Of a DNA stretch of 64,000 nucleotides, positions 1 through 12,385 are shown in pieces. Source of the DNA: Gigaspora rosea. Lineage: Eukaryota > Glomeromycota > Glomeromycetes > Diversisporales > Gigasporaceae. The notes beneath the pieces were generated by a model. That model was given only the letters and a program-made list of their open reading frames with translations. It was not told the origin of the DNA and did not search any database. The position numbers and the translations under genes were made by a program. Position 1 is the first letter of the stretch. The number at the start of each line of letters is the position of its first letter. The DNA is taken from positions 350,590 to 414,589 of the forward strand of contig QKWP01000136.1 of the NCBI GenBank assembly GCA_003550325.1, read 5' to 3'.

Positions 1-715
1 TCAGGATCCAACAAATCAGCAGGTAATTCTTCATTGCTTTGCATTATAACAAACTAAAGAACAAATATTCACTTAAAGCGAGCCTGAATTCAATTTAAAT
101 TAATAAATATTTTTTTTAATTTATTTATTTCTAATTTATTTCCAACTGGCGTTTTTAATAAAAGTATTAAATTGGCGTATATATTTTATCATTATAATTT
201 CAGATATTTATAAATATTTATAATGCTCAAGTCAATTTAAACAGTATTGTCTCGCTTTGAATTGACAAGAACACTAACATTTGTTGTAAAATATTAAAAT
301 TTCAAAGGTGTACGTATGTTTTTTTTAAAAAAATCGATTGCTGCAATTAACAAATAATAATCCCAAAAATCGCTTTTAAAAAGTTTAAAGCAAACGACCC
401 TTTTGTAAAACAATAGCGTGAGAATAATAAAATTTTAAAAAAAGGCACTAAACTTTATTTAAATAATTTATAATGATTTTTTAAGTTCGATCAACATAAT
501 GTGTGTTGCAGTAATGCATGATAGGCATAAATTCGAGTTAGTGTTAATCACCAGTAATGTGATTTATACAATTGACGTTTTACTACAATGTTAATGAAGT
601 CTAACCAAATAAATTAAGGTATCTTTCAGGGGGATCTCTCTTATCTCATTTTTTATCAATTACATTAAAATTAGATTTTGCAGGCAAATTTGCCTGCATG
701 ACGTATTAAGAGATA
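1..715. other. AT-rich non-coding stretch
   Basis: No coding region could be recognised on either strand. The only structured item is a perfect palindrome near 680-697. The sequence is long A and T runs with frequent stops in all frames. Confidence 0.6.
680..697. repeat. Perfect 18-bp palindrome
   Basis: GCAGGCAAATTTGCCTGC is identical to its reverse complement and stands out in AT-rich DNA. It lies just outside the foldback element that starts at 716. It could be a protein-binding dyad or a relic of a transposon end; nothing nearby decides between these. Confidence 0.7.
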
Positions 716-1090
716 ATATAAAAGTTTAATTTAATTTATATGTAGATCTCAGTTTTATTTATATACTATAATTTATCGTAGATTTCAAATAGATATAGGT
801 ACAGCCTTAATGGCTCGATAAAGATCAATATAATAAACAAAGTTATAGAACTATTTCTTAAAAAAAATTTTTTTTAACCTATTATTTTAAAAAGGAATTG
901 AATCAGTTTTTTTTTATATTTAAATGAAAAATAGTTCTATAACTATATTTGTAAAGACATAATATGGTCTTACAATATTTTTTTTCTAAACTGAGCCATT
1001 AAGGTTGTGCATCTATTTGAAATCGCAATGGATTATAGTACTAAATAACAATTAAGATCTATATAAAATTTAAATTATAAACTTTTATAT
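716..1090. mobile_element. Foldback (inverted-repeat) element, 375 bp
   Basis: The left arm starting ATATAAAAGTTT and the right arm ending AAACTTTTATAT pair along most of their length. Matching blocks include GATTTCAAATAGAT on the left against ATCTATTTGAAATC on the right, and GCCTTAATGGCTC against GAGCCATTAAGG near the centre. No coding capacity. It looks like an old non-autonomous DNA element; target duplications were not identified. Confidence 0.75.
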
Positions 1091-1504
1091 TTACATAGAA
1101 TATCGACTACCCCAATGTAACGTGCCGTTAGGTATTAATCAATTGTGGTTGCGGACCAACAATAACAGTGATAAGTGGCTCATTATGAACTAAATTATAC
1201 ATAAATCGATATTAAATCGATATTTGTACTGGTAACATGCACGCGCATAAACAGGTAAATCTGAAACGAATTAGGGAAAAAGTGATCTACATATATACCC
1301 AGATACAAATTAGAAAAAATCAACCTATATATAGTGGAAAAGCCTCATGTGCAAATTAAGAAAAAATCAACCTACATATACGTACATACTGTAAACATAC
1401 GCAGGTACATAGTAGAAAAGCCATACCTATAAAAAACTGGTTATAGAAATTAGTCTGCCAATAAATACATAAATAAAGTAATCATATGACATATTAAAAA
1501 AGAA
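1091..1504. other. Non-coding spacer between two foldback elements
   Basis: No gene is visible. At about 1310-1420 the phrase AAAAAATCAACCTA..TATA followed by a GTAGAAAAGCC-type motif recurs twice, a weak local duplication. Confidence 0.5.
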
Positions 1505-2564
1505 ATATCAGTTTATCGAGATGTCACACCTAAATTTTTTACTATATAAATTTATATTAAAAACATATAAAATTACTATATAACTTTAAAGCCAAGATTC
1601 TTTTGGATTTACAAACCAATTATTTTCAAATTTTGAGATTAAGTATATCAAAAATAGTAGAATAAAATCACTTAGAACAGGTTTTAAAATTCCTATAAAA
1701 ATTGAAGATTTTACTAATAAAATTTTATTAAAAAAAAATTTGCTAAATTTGAAACCATAATTATATGTAAAATTTTATGCTAAACAAAGTTTGCTTAGAT
1801 GACAAAATTGGTTGTCTTAATAAAAAAAAAAGTTTGCTATATACTAAAGCTAAAAATTTCAAAATTTCTATATAACTTTTTTTTTTGTTAAGAAAATCTA
1901 GTCTGGGCTTGTAAGTAAAATTGTTCAGCATGAAATTTTATAACAATAATAAAGGGTAGAATTTAATTTTTTAAACATTTTACTAAGTAAAAAATTGAAT
2001 CAAAGTTTTTCACAAAAAAAATTTTTTTTTTGCAAAAATTGTAAAAAACTTTGATTCAATTTTTTACTTAGTAAAATGTTTAAAAAATTGAATTCTACCC
2101 TTTATTATTGTCATAAAATTTCATGCTGAACAATTTTACTTACAAGCCCAAACTAGATTTTCTTAACAAAAAAAAAAGTTGAATATAGAAATTTTGAAAT
2201 TTTTAGCTTTAGTATATAGCAAACTTTTTTTTTTTTTAAGACAACCAATTTTGTCATCTAAGCAAACTTTGTTTAGCATAAAATTTTACATATAATTATG
2301 GTTTCAAATTTAGCAAATTTTTTTTTTTAATAAAATTTTATTAGTAAAATCTTCAATTTTTATAGGAATTTTAAAACCTGTTTTAAGTGATTTTATTCTA
2401 CTATTCTTGATATACTTAATCTCAAAATTTGAAAATAATTGGTTTGTAAATCCAAAAGAATCTTGGCTTTAAAGTTATATAGTAATTTTATATGTTTTTA
2501 ATATAAATTTATATAGTAAAAAATTTAGGGTATAATATAGTGTGACATCTTGGTAGACTGATAT
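1505..2564. mobile_element. Near-perfect 1.05-kb foldback element with CAGT...ACTG termini
   Basis: Two arms of roughly 500 bp are inverted copies of each other and meet at a short centre near 2020-2030, so the whole element can fold into one long hairpin. Termini at 1509 (CAGT) and 2560 (ACTG) are flanked on both sides by ATAT (1505-1508 and 2561-2564), a possible target duplication, although ATAT is itself palindromic. The outer ends share GATGTCACAC (1520) against GTGTGACATC (2540-2549). No ORF. The arms differ at only a few positions, implying recent formation or gene conversion. Confidence 0.9.
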
Positions 2565-2693
2565 CAATCAAAAGCACGGATTTATACAGAAACAGAGGGC
2601 AGTGTTAAATTTGCAAGTTGACAATGATGGAATGATCTACAGGTTGATGAGTAACAGAAAAATTAAAAAATTGTATGTATATTATATTATAGA

Positions 2694-2798
2694 TTTAAAT
2701 AAATGCAAAAATGAATATGGCAGTGACAAAAAATTGATCTACAGGTTAAATAAATATGCAAAAATGAATGTGACAGTGCTAAAAAATTGATCTACGGG
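2694..2798. repeat. Tandem duplication of a ~52-bp unit
   Basis: The unit beginning TTAAATAAATGCAAAAATGA occurs at about 2694 and again at about 2745, each ending in a TTGATCTACRGG-type phrase. A third, more degenerate GATCTACAGG lies at 2634. No protein is recognised. Confidence 0.7.
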
Positions 2799-2929
2799 TT
2801 GATGGATGAAATGAAAAATTGTAATATTAGATTCTAACTTCATGCACTAAGTAAACTTGTCAGCACCAAAAAATAAATATAAGTATATTCAGGCTCAGAC
2901 CAGTCTGTATAAAATTTAGAGACTGAGTC

Positions 2930-2994
2930 TGGTCCGATCCTGGACCGGACCTGAACCGGACCTATTCCGATCCTGGCCGGACACAAACCGGACC
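2930..2994. repeat. GC-rich GGTCCG / CCGGACC motif cluster
   Basis: CCGGACCTGAACCGGACC-type units are repeated in both orientations inside AT-rich DNA. The composition resembles the GC-rich subterminal arrays of the hAT-like elements elsewhere in this window (27.5, 29.2, 46.5 kb), so this is probably one end of a decayed element. A partner end was not found. Confidence 0.5.
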
Positions 2995-5320
2995 TAATCA
3001 TTTGTTGTTTAAGCCCCCCCCCCCTAAAAAATTTTGAACTTGTAATGTTAAACAAAGAATTAAATTGGAGTGGCCTAAATCGAATTGTATAGATTAAATC
3101 CGGTAAAACATATGATTAAAGCCGATGACAGGTTTTCCATTACCTGTCGCACGTGATCATACTGGTCCTTCGCGCGCAGCATTACATGCTGCGCAGCTAT
3201 CTTATTTTTGATAAAATAATTTCAATGCGAACTCAACCTTAAAAACTTTAACTATATAATGCGATCACCAAATAATAAAAATACTGTAATAGAAGTTTTT
3301 AATAATAATTTATAATCATACTTTATAGTAAAATTATGAAGTTCTAATACTAACTCAATTATGCGAATGCGCCACCTATCGCACTAGTTTAAGTAATTTA
3401 TTAAAATGTACCAGAAACGTGCATGGTTCCTGCTATCTATAATGACGAGTTTGCAAACCCTTGCATTTGATTTGATGGTAAAATCTATGATTTCACATGT
3501 TGAGCATGGATCGAGATACAGTATGAACTATTCTCTATCGCTATCAACCGACTGCCTTAAGATTCAAATTGCAAATTTCACATAATTTCGCAATTTACAG
3601 GCAAGGTTATTTTATAGTCGATTAATTCACTGATAAGTTTGTTTCATAGATAGTTATTTCACTGACATCTGATTTAAATTAATTCTTGTCATTGTAGTTA
3701 GGGATTTAACTTTATAATTAGTACAATTTATAAAAAAATTGCCGAAACATATTATCTACAAAATGAATTTGTTTGTGAATTAACTGTCTGTAAAATAGAC
3801 TTGTTTGTAAATTAATTATCTACTACTAAGTTGTCTATAAAGTGATTTCTAGTGAAATAGCTCTATGCGCTGATGAAGTCACGCTAGGTTTATTACGTAT
3901 AGCGAGGATAACCAGATTTGTAGCTTATATGAAAATAAAGGCTTATATTAAAAGATTATAGATATGCATGCGATAGGTATGCACGTGGTAAAGATTATAA
4001 ATATGTTGATGCATCGACAGAGATTGTAAAGATACATGTGGGAGTAAATGATGGATCTCAGTGGTTGCTTACTTCGCTTGTCTTGTCACTTGTTCTCTTC
4101 GCTACTCGATTAGGCCTACCTCCCCCGTTCCACTCATTTGTTGTCATGAGTAGCGAGTTGAATGCGCATAATGTGGTCTCGAACTTGCTACTTTATTAAA
4201 GTAGTATGTGCCACACCATAGTGTGGGCACGTACTTTCGATCCTCATTTATGTTTCATAATGTAAGTATATCCACGTGAACATAAAATTGTCACTACAAT
4301 AGCAGAAGAGAAAAGTGATGAAATGGAGCGCTACTCCCATCATGTATCTTCATATTTAATAAAGTTCATAATGTTTGATAAAGAAATCCGAGCGAGAATA
4401 AAAATATTGACATGGATTCACTTATGTGTTGATTGCTAATTTAAAAGATACGTAACTATTAATTTTTTATTCTTTTATATAACTGTAGGCATACTTTAAT
4501 TAATAAAGTTTATCCTGTCTTTGTAATCAAATTATATGTTAATTTGTAGAATTTAAAAGCTGTAACTAATATGCTAGATAGCATGATCTCATTTTAATTT
4601 TCATTTAATTTTTTACCTTGTTTCGCATCTGTGCACATGTTATAATTCTTATGCGTAATCTCTTGTCAACAACATGGTTAAAAATAAATGGAAGCTGGGT
4701 ATAAAAAGATAAAACTTTATGATATAATGATGTTAAGTACAATTATAATTGATAATAAAATAGTGAAATGAAATAATAAAGAATTACTGGATAAAGGAAA
4801 ATATGTGAAATTAAGCAATAATTAATTAATTTCACAAGAAAATGAAGTTAGCCTTTTGAAAATTAATGTATTATAAAATATAATAATGTAGATAAGTTCT
4901 ATTTCTGAAATTTTTAATTTTAAAATGTACTCATATAACGTTCCTAGTTTTAGCGCGACTGAGTCGCGCAGCTACCCTAATTCTTTACACTCACCGAACA
5001 AATTAACACGAATAAATTGGATAAGATGATTATAAATTATCTTTCACGTGAGTGCACATGGAACACCCGATTTAGTCATACGAAAATGATAAATTGTGTA
5101 CAATATAACACTGCGCTTTAATCAATCTGAATTTATTTTAGCCGTAACTAATTAAGCAAATATTAATACGATTACACCTATAGAATACAACAATTTAATG
5201 TGCAAAACGTAAGCAAAAAAAAATAAACATTCTACAAGGGTAATACGATAAGCCTTGTACTGTGTATCAGATATTGTAAATATATACGTACATACCTAAT
5301 CGGAGGTTACATTTTGCGAA
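2995..5320. other. Non-coding region upstream of the P450 relic
   Basis: No coding region recognised. It contains a GC-rich hairpin at 4203-4235 and degenerate TTTGT.AATTAA.T.TCT repeats at 3640-3850. Regulatory sequence for the downstream P450 cannot be separated from repeat DNA by eye. Confidence 0.5.
4203..4235. repeat. Hairpin with 14-15 bp GC-rich stem
   Basis: AGTATGTGCCACAC (4203-4216) pairs with GTGTGGGCACGTACT (4221-4235) across a CATA loop, with one bulge. It may be a protein-binding dyad or a transposon end fragment. Confidence 0.6.
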
Positions 5321-7085
5321 ATGTACTTTCGAATTATTGAATCATTTAACATTACTGAATGTCTGTTCATAGCCTTATTAACATTCCTTTTCTATTTTTT
5401 TCGTTTTTACTATAATTATTTCACTCGTCCTAGTCAACTTCCTGGTCCGCTACCTTTACCATTTGAATTAGAGGTATTTTTTATGTTTGAACAATGATTA
5501 AATTTTTTTTAGACTATAGTAAATTCATCAAATTATTTTTAGAATTTCTTTTTTGATGGCGACTTCAAACGTCTTACTGCAGACTTACATCTAAAATATG
5601 GAGATATTTGTGAATTTAGATTGGGTGGATTCAGAAGGATAGTTATTTCTAAAACAGATTATTTTGAGAATTTATTATCCGCTTCAAAGAATTTAGCATT
5701 ATTTGCAAATTTGAAAATAAACCAGCAATGGATATTAGTGTAAAATTTGGATGAGGATTGTTTTTTAATTGTAATTATGAGAATTGGAAAATTAATAAGT
5801 ATTTCCTTTTACAATCAAAGAATACCAATGAATTATTTGAAGAGTTAGGTGGATACTGGAGTTCATTTAAAAACATCTTATTCATTTCATGATAATTGGC
5901 TTGAATTGGACTTTGTACAATGGATTAACAGGTTTATGACTGATAGTATTTCAATCGTAATAACTGGTGAACGTGGTTGTTCAATGGCTTCATATTATCA
6001 TACATTCACTAATGATAAATTTAAACTTGGAAGTTGTCATTTTGATGATCCTAAATCATATAATTCTGATAAATTCTCTCGAGCGCTTATTACTTATAAT
6101 AAAGGATAAATGTTCTTTATTATTGTTCATCTGTTCTTGAAACGTTATGTGCCATATTTTAAGAATGAAGCTGATGCCATTCTAAAAAGTGGTGATTACA
6201 TATTTGGAGCAATGAACAATATGATTGAAAGAAGAAAAATTGATTTTGCAAATAATCCCCAGAAGTTAAAGTCGTAACATGATTTGTTGTCTATTATCAT
6301 TACTGCAAATAATAATGCAAAAAGTAAGATGATAGAATCTTTAACTGATGAAAATATTAGAGCACTTTAACTTGACATTTTTCTTGCTGGATCTGATACG
6401 GTATGTTTAAATTATTTAATTTATTTTTATTATATGCTATCTTCATATATTATTCGCATATTGTCAATATGCACGTTTATTTACATCTTTATTTTTGTAG
6501 TCTTCAAAATACATTGTGTTATACAATCTATTACATTTGTCAAAATCCACACGTAAAAACAAAAAATACTTAATGAAATCGATTCTGTTTTTCCTATTAA
6601 TCCTTCTGACACATTAAATATAACCACTGATCATATTGCAAAACTCAAATATTGTGAAGCAAAAATTAAAGAAGCTTCTCGTATGACACCAGTGGTACCA
6701 ATATCAAAAAGAGTTGAAAGTGCAGAATGTGAAGTGGCTGGGTACAAATTTCAAGCCAAAACCGTATTTCACTTAAACTATGCCAGTATTCATATGAATA
6801 AAAATATTGGAACAATCCTACTGTTTTTGATCCAGACTGATTTTATTTACACAATAATTTGGATGAATTTAATGACGATTTAAGCATATTTGATAAAGAG
6901 AATGAAAGGTCTGTTCATAACAAGGACAAATTTTCATTAGTTATTTTTGGTGGTGGAATAAGCTTTGTCCTCGTAGAAAGTTAGCAATGATTGCTATTAT
7001 GTCTTTTATGGTTTGAATTGGTGGATACGGATGCTCCATTGAAAACGCATATTGGATTCCTTCTAGAGTTAAAAATCAAAATTAA
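5321..7085 (+). pseudogene. Cytochrome P450 pseudogene
   Basis: Exon 1 starts at ATG 5321 with an N-terminal hydrophobic anchor, then RPSQLPGPLPLPFE, the proline-rich hinge typical of membrane P450s. An intron (5474-5542) follows, then LTADLHLKYGDICEFRLGGF. Further on lie an I-helix-like IFLAGSDT at about 6390, the K-helix region KEASRMTPVVP at 6670, and a heme-loop remnant FGGGI..LCPRRKLAMI near 6950-6990, where the cysteine ligand survives but one base is lost just before it. Stops (for example after INQQWILV) and several frame changes break the reading frame. A functional copy would be an ER-bound mono-oxygenase; this copy cannot make one. Confidence 0.9.
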
Positions 7086-7992
7086 ATCTAAGAACATGTC
7101 ATTGTAATTTATTAATTATTTAAACTCCTGGCCATATATTTTTCACGATGATTTGTGATATAGTTTAAAATATGAATTTGATTAACGTTTTTGGACATAT
7201 ATTTGTTTTGCAATTACTTATTTCTCATTCATTTTTTTTTTTAAAGATTATTGGATTATTTAACAAAGCTTATATCATGAACTATATTAACCGCTTAATA
7301 TCATACTTAAGATATTACTTTTTGTCTAAGTTTACCGTTATCGAATAAATATTTGTCTTGCCACTGATACACATCTCCGGATGCTAAGAAAAAAAAATTA
7401 TAAATTGACGTTATTTTAATAGTTAAAATTGAAAATTATTTTTATGAGACGGTACTTAAATGCGATATTAAGGCTATTTATATATTTATTTAAAATTTAT
7501 TGTAATAAAAAATCGCGATCAACTATGATATGAAACTTAAAATCGAAATATGGCCTTAACTATATTGGATTCCAAGATAAATTGCAAAGGTTGTATTAAA
7601 TTTCTACAATAAAGCTACGTTATGATTTCTTGCATTTAAATACAAATGTTAGATTTTCAATTTTTTTTCATTTAAGACTAGTGAATTTTTTATAGTATTT
7701 GTCCTAATAGTAAATATTTACACAAGCTTTTGAATTTTTTACAGCACTTAGATATAAATAAATAATATTATTAAAGGAGGTTTCTTATGTATTTAGATGA
7801 GTTTATGTGTTATAAGATTACTCTATTAAAAGCTGCTATATAATGATCTTGTATTATAGCTAAAGGTACTTTCAAATTTATAATATACTTATATTGCTTC
7901 TAGCTGCTTAAAATTCAACTAATATTTTAAAATTAATAACTTTTGTGCTTCTTCTAATAAATCCATTAGCTTGGTGCTTCTCTATAATATAT
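7086..7992. other. AT-rich non-coding stretch
   Basis: Nothing gene-like is seen between the P450 relic and the MITE that begins at 7993. Confidence 0.5.
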
Positions 7993-8232
7993 GGAGTGAA
8001 GTCAATAGAAAACGGGCAAATTATTTTTAATAACTTTTTTTAAAATTTGAATTAAAATAGCTTAGCAATTATAAAACCAAATTTAATAAATTTTTTTTAC
8101 TTTAATTTTATAAATATATAAATTTAGATTAAAAATGTTTTATAAATTTTGTTTGACAATTGTTAAGGTATTTTGATCTAAAGGTTAAACAAATTTTACT
8201 TAAAAAATGTTTCCCTGTTTTCTATTAACCCC
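7993..8232. mobile_element. MITE family A, copy 1 (240 bp)
   Basis: Inverted ends: GGAGTGAAGTCAATAGAAAA at the left; the reverse complement of the right end reads GGGGTTAATAGAAAACAGGG. Flanking ATAT (7989-7992 and 8233-8236) may be the target duplication. A second copy with the same ends, interior and size lies at 59211-59454, which supports a real mobile family. Non-coding. Confidence 0.8.
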
Positions 8233-8547
8233 ATATCTTTTTTATTTATTTTAATAAAAATAAGACAAAGAAGCCTAAAATTTTAATAAACAATCACAGT
8301 CCTATATTTATTATGGTCAGTACTTATGAATACTCACAATCTATTATTAATTATAATTTATATTTTTAAGTATCAGTTATTGAATTGATGACAGCGACTG
8401 TGATAAAAGAAAACTACCCTGTATATTTTTGTAATATCAACATTATGGATTTTAAGTTCTTACAAAATTCATAAAATTAGATTCAGAATTAATTATTAAC
8501 CCATATAGACAAATGTTTAAAATAAAAGGGTGCAAATGCTTTTTTTT

Positions 8548-8640
8548 TTCAACACCAATTCCATGCTCCAAGATTATAAACTCCACCGGCATTTCCCATA
8601 ACAGCAGATTTTTGATAACACATAATGCCATACAGTGTTG
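8548..8640 (-). pseudogene. Sel1-repeat fragment
   Basis: On the minus strand the frames give CYQKSAVMGNAGGVYNLGA followed, in another frame, by HGIGVEKK. This matches the YQKSAE.G...A.YNLG.CY..GIGVEKD consensus of fungal Sel1 repeats, as seen again at 9236-9543. Frameshifts and a missing half-repeat show it is a relic. Confidence 0.55.
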
Positions 8641-9235
8641 GCAAAATTTGGACATTGGCAATATGGACCGTTGGACATGGACATTTATGGACTATGTCCA
8701 TATTGTTCATTCTTTTTTTCAAATAAACACATAGGCTAACACTTCAAAATATTTCGAATGGAAAGAGCAAAGTTGAGGTTAAACTTTGAGCAAAATTCCG
8801 AAATTGCCCGAATATTTCAGCAAAGTAGGACACTATTTGGATTGGTCCAAATAAAATTTTCAACACTGTTATGAAATCAAGTGCACAATTGAAAAAAACA
8901 AATTTCAAAAAAAAAAAAAAATTTGTAAAATTTGTCGGTTTAAATTCAGTTTGCTGTCTTTTTTTATTTTACGTAAATTCGGGTTTGCGTAACCAGCACA
9001 GGGTTGAAAAAGGCGTGTTAGATTTGTTTGAGCGATTAACAATAGTTTTAGTATAATGAATGTTTGAGGATAATGTATATGCAAAATATGCAAACTAATT
9101 TCAGACATTGATTAAAGTATCTACGTACAATATCTACGTACAAGACATAATAATATACGGTTGACAGACCTAAATGCACCACAAGAACCAATCAAATTTA
9201 AATATTAAGCCCGGATCTTCTACTGCTAAGAGCTT

Positions 9236-9543
9236 GAACATTTGCACTTGGCAATTGTTATGAAGATGGAATTGGAGTTGAAAAGGATGAACAAAAGGCA
9301 TTCATTTATTATCAAAAATATGCAGAGATGTGTTTAGCTAGTGGAGCATTTAATGTTGGGAATTGTTATCTTTATGGAACTGGAATTGAAAAGGATGAAC
9401 ACAAAGCTTTCATTTATTATCAAAAATCTGCTGAAATTGGCGAGGTTAGTGGAATGTCAGGTGCCACGGAATGCTATCGAAATAGAATTGGAATAACAAG
9501 AGATTTAAATAAACAAACTACTGGTATCATAGGTAAATTTTAA
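9236..9543 (+). pseudogene. Sel1-repeat protein fragment (two to three repeats)
   Basis: Reads LGNCYEDGIGVEKDEQKAF, then GNCYLYGTGIEKDEHKAF, then a weaker third unit around GATECYRNRIGITRDLNKQ, ending at a stop at 9541-9543. These are alpha-alpha Sel1/TPR-like scaffolding repeats. In Glomeromycotina they are often fused to TKL kinases; one such kinase starts about 640 bp downstream on the same strand. No start codon or upstream domain is visible, so it is a fragment or the last exon of a decayed gene. Confidence 0.75.
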
Positions 9544-9586
9544 TTTAAACATAAGTTTTTGTAAATGTGTTATGACGCACCACAAA

Positions 9587-9788
9587 TTAGGCCACGCATA
9601 GTTAATTTTTCGTTTTGCATAACCCGGCGACCCAATTTTTCAAAAAAAAAATTTTTTTTTTCCTATTGTGCCAATTATTCCATTTTTGCCATTTAATTTT
9701 TTCTCCGGTGTCACCCAATAAAAAAAAACCAAATTTTCTGATTCCATGTTATGCAAACCGAAGAATTAACTTTGCGTGACTGACCTTA
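9587..9788. mobile_element. MITE family B, copy 1
   Basis: Left end TTAGGCCACGCATAGTTAAT and right end ATTAACTTTGCGTGACTGA are inverted copies, with inner GTTTTGCATAAC against GTTATGCAAACC. About 200 bp, non-coding, and immediately followed by a second, shorter relative. Confidence 0.75.
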
Positions 9789-9806
9789 GATATGAACATG
9801 AATGAA

Positions 9807-9916
9807 TTTAGGCCACGTAAAGTTAATTTTTTTTTTAAAAAAAAAATCCGACCCGCCGACCGGAATTTTGAAACCCCAGGTTATGCAAAACGAAAAATTA
9901 TCTTTGCGTGGCCTTA
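9807..9916. mobile_element. MITE family B, copy 2 (short)
   Basis: TTTAGGCCACGTAAAGTTAA at the left mirrors AATTATCTTTGCGTGGCCTTA at the right, with GGTTATGCAAAACG as the inner arm. Same ends as 9587-9788 but internally deleted. Confidence 0.75.
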
Positions 9917-10182
9917 TATATATGATCAAGTGTAATTGAAACCGAAAATAAAAATTTTAAAATTTTAAAAAGATGGAATTATTAGTAATTACACTTGATC
10001 TTGAAATTCAATTGATAGATCTGTGGTCGTGTTACGTTTATATATACTTGTTTAATAATTTCAAATATTTAACCACCGATTAGGGAAAAAGATTTAACAT
10101 CAGGTATTATCATTAGCATAAACTATATTATTATTAAAATCTTAAAATCTATAATTGATTAAAATTTATAAATAAATATCAG

Positions 10183-11288
10183 CAACGAATGAACGCGAAT
10201 GGCAGCATATTCATGAAATTGAAGATAATTTAAAAAAATATTAACAGAAAATAAATATCAGTTATCGTGGATTCCTTATGATGAATTTAATAATATTTTT
10301 GAGATAGGTAAAGGTGGATTTGCAACTGTATATTATGCTATATGGGATGATAAAAGTCAAAATTTGGACAGGCCTATTGCGCTTAAATTGCTCCATGGAT
10401 CAAATATTTATCACAAAGAATTTATAAATGAGGTAATCTTTATTAAATATTTTTACCGATTATTGTATTTTATTCCTGACTTATTATTTGTTAATAATTT
10501 GTATTTATATTTCTTTTTTTATTAATTAGTTAAAAGCATATTGCGATATCGGACTTAAAAATCCAACTTTTTTAAAATGGTTTGGTATATCAAAAGATAA
10601 AGATTTGGGAGATTATATACTTGTTATGGATTATGCTCGATATTGTAGTTTGCGTCATAATTTACATATTATATCGAAAATGGATTGGAAAGATAAATTA
10701 AATCTGCTACAATGTATTGCATCAGATCTTCGGATAATTCATTCTCATGATCTTATTCATCGGGATTTACATAGTGGAAATATACTTCTAAATAGTTTAA
10801 AGAGTGCTTACATTGCTGATTTAGGGCTTCCAATATCAGCTAATATTATGTCAAAAACAAAATCAGATGGAAGTTTTGGAATTTTATCATACATTGCACC
10901 TGAAGTTTTGATAAACCAACGGTACTCTAAAGCATCTGAGATTTATTCATTTGGTATAATTATGTGGGAAATTTTATATGGAAAAGCTGTATCGTACGAT
11001 CAAAAGCTTGCTATGTCGCAACTTTGTTTTTTAATATGTTATCATGATTTAAAACCTGCTGTTAATAAAGATGCTCCACAAAGTTACGTAAATCTTATGA
11101 GAAATGTTGGGATAAAAATTCCGAGGAACGTTTATCGGCAAAATAATGAAAAAGTTTTGTTAGAACTAAATGAATCTGATTCAATACTTGAAAATATTCA
11201 AGATTCGTACTATAAGAATTTGTTCAAATGTGTAATTAAATTCATCAACACGGTGAAATCACTGAAAAATTTTTTGAAATGGCTTTAG
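10183..11288 (+). CDS. TKL-type protein kinase, one frameshift
   Basis: An exon from 10183 reads TNEREWQHIHEIEDNLKK, then continues one frame over as ILTENKYQLSWIPYDEFNNI. Adding a single A to the run of seven A near 10235 restores the frame. The kinase follows: glycine loop GKGGFATVYYA, VAIK equivalent IALK, intron 10433-10529, catalytic loop HRDLHSGN, DFG as DLG, then APE, with stop at 11286-11288. Upstream, GT at 10104 and AG at 10181-10182 bound another likely intron, so the true start lies further 5' and was not found. Catalytic Asp and Lys are present, so the kinase could be active if the frameshift is a sequencing error. It belongs to the expanded TKL family typical of these fungi; substrate unknown. 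Confidence 0.8.
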
Positions 11289-11309
11289 TCAGTAAGGGTA
11301 TTGAACTCT

Positions 11310-11905
11310 CTATTCCTGATGACCTTTGATCTATACCCATTTTCGATTCCGTAGGTTGTACGGTGCCAGAATGTATTTCATTATGTATGCTCCCCGCCAC
11401 GTAATGCTAAGAGGATTGAATTATAAAAAAATATTCACCGTAAAAGTCCCTTAGGTGTATTTTTTTGCACTAATGGATGTAGCAGAATTGTCTCAACCTC
11501 TTATAATGTTAATGCTGATGCGCCATTTCTTTCTCCAAACCCTTGTGCTGCCAAGCTTTTCAGCTTTCCATTTAAAGTAGCATTAAACTCATGAAAAACT
11601 TTCGGATTTAATAAATCTACAGGTTTTGGAAGCGTGGATTTTTCATTCAAGTGTCTCCATAAAGCTGCTGCACAGTTTTTAACAGATGATGTGTGATAAT
11701 CAGTTCCATTTTGCTTTTTCATTGCGTAAATAAACTTAGACAGTTGTTCTTCAAGAACATCTTTGTTCATAATGGTTTCAATTTTATCTTGATATCCAAC
11801 ATCTGCTCGGAACACAGCTTTGTTGCATCATGTGTAGCTTTAACTCTTCCACTATCTTTTAAACGTTTGAGATCTTCCTTCGTAGGTTCAGAATACTTAA
11901 AATTC
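11310..11905 (-). pseudogene. Crypton-like tyrosine recombinase fragment (DUF3504 type)
   Basis: The minus strand reads KFKYSEPTKEDLKRLKDSG, then after a frame change SKFIYAMKKQNGTDYHT, LWRHLNEKSTLPKPVDLL, LNGKLKSLAAQGFGERNGA and, past two stops, LLALRGGEH. This is the DUF3504/Crypton integrase layout (core-binding helices followed by the LRGGEH box with the first catalytic Arg). The stops look like single substitutions (GAA to TAA in TLEEVE, CGA to TGA in LLRR). The His and Tyr catalytic part is missing. Non-functional relic. Confidence 0.7.
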
Positions 11906-12385
11906 TAGGTAAGGCTTTAATATTAATACAAGTAGGTATAAGTTATAAACCAAAATAAAATAAAATACATTTTTAACCTTTGGCATTTCAGCAATGGCGA
12001 CAAGGTAAAAAAAAAAAGTATATAACTTAAAAAAAAAAAAATTGAAACGCTATTTTGTGATCTTAATCTGACGCAAGAATATGTGATATAATATCTTTCA
12101 AATAGTTATGTTAATAGCACGAAACCATGCTTTACTAAAAAAAGATCATTAGGGTTGAAGTGCTTCGTAAAAGAAGAATAAAGAACTACGTGGATGAAAA
12201 AACTACAAAATGGACCACCCAGAAACGATGAATACTAGAAACGGTACCAAGCAGACTCACACCAACAACATTGCATTCCCAAAAACGTTTAGGAAAGAAA
12301 ACTCCAACACAGAAAATGACGTTCAACAAATTTAAAAATTTTTGAAAAATTATTAAAAATTATAAAAGAAGGTTGAGTGAAGGTA
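11906..12385. other. Non-coding spacer
   Basis: A-rich; no gene recognised. Confidence 0.4.

Noticed and set aside
8452-9108. Several overlapping ORFs on both strands
   Set aside because: No start context or domain except the short Sel1 remnant; the rest are chance frames.
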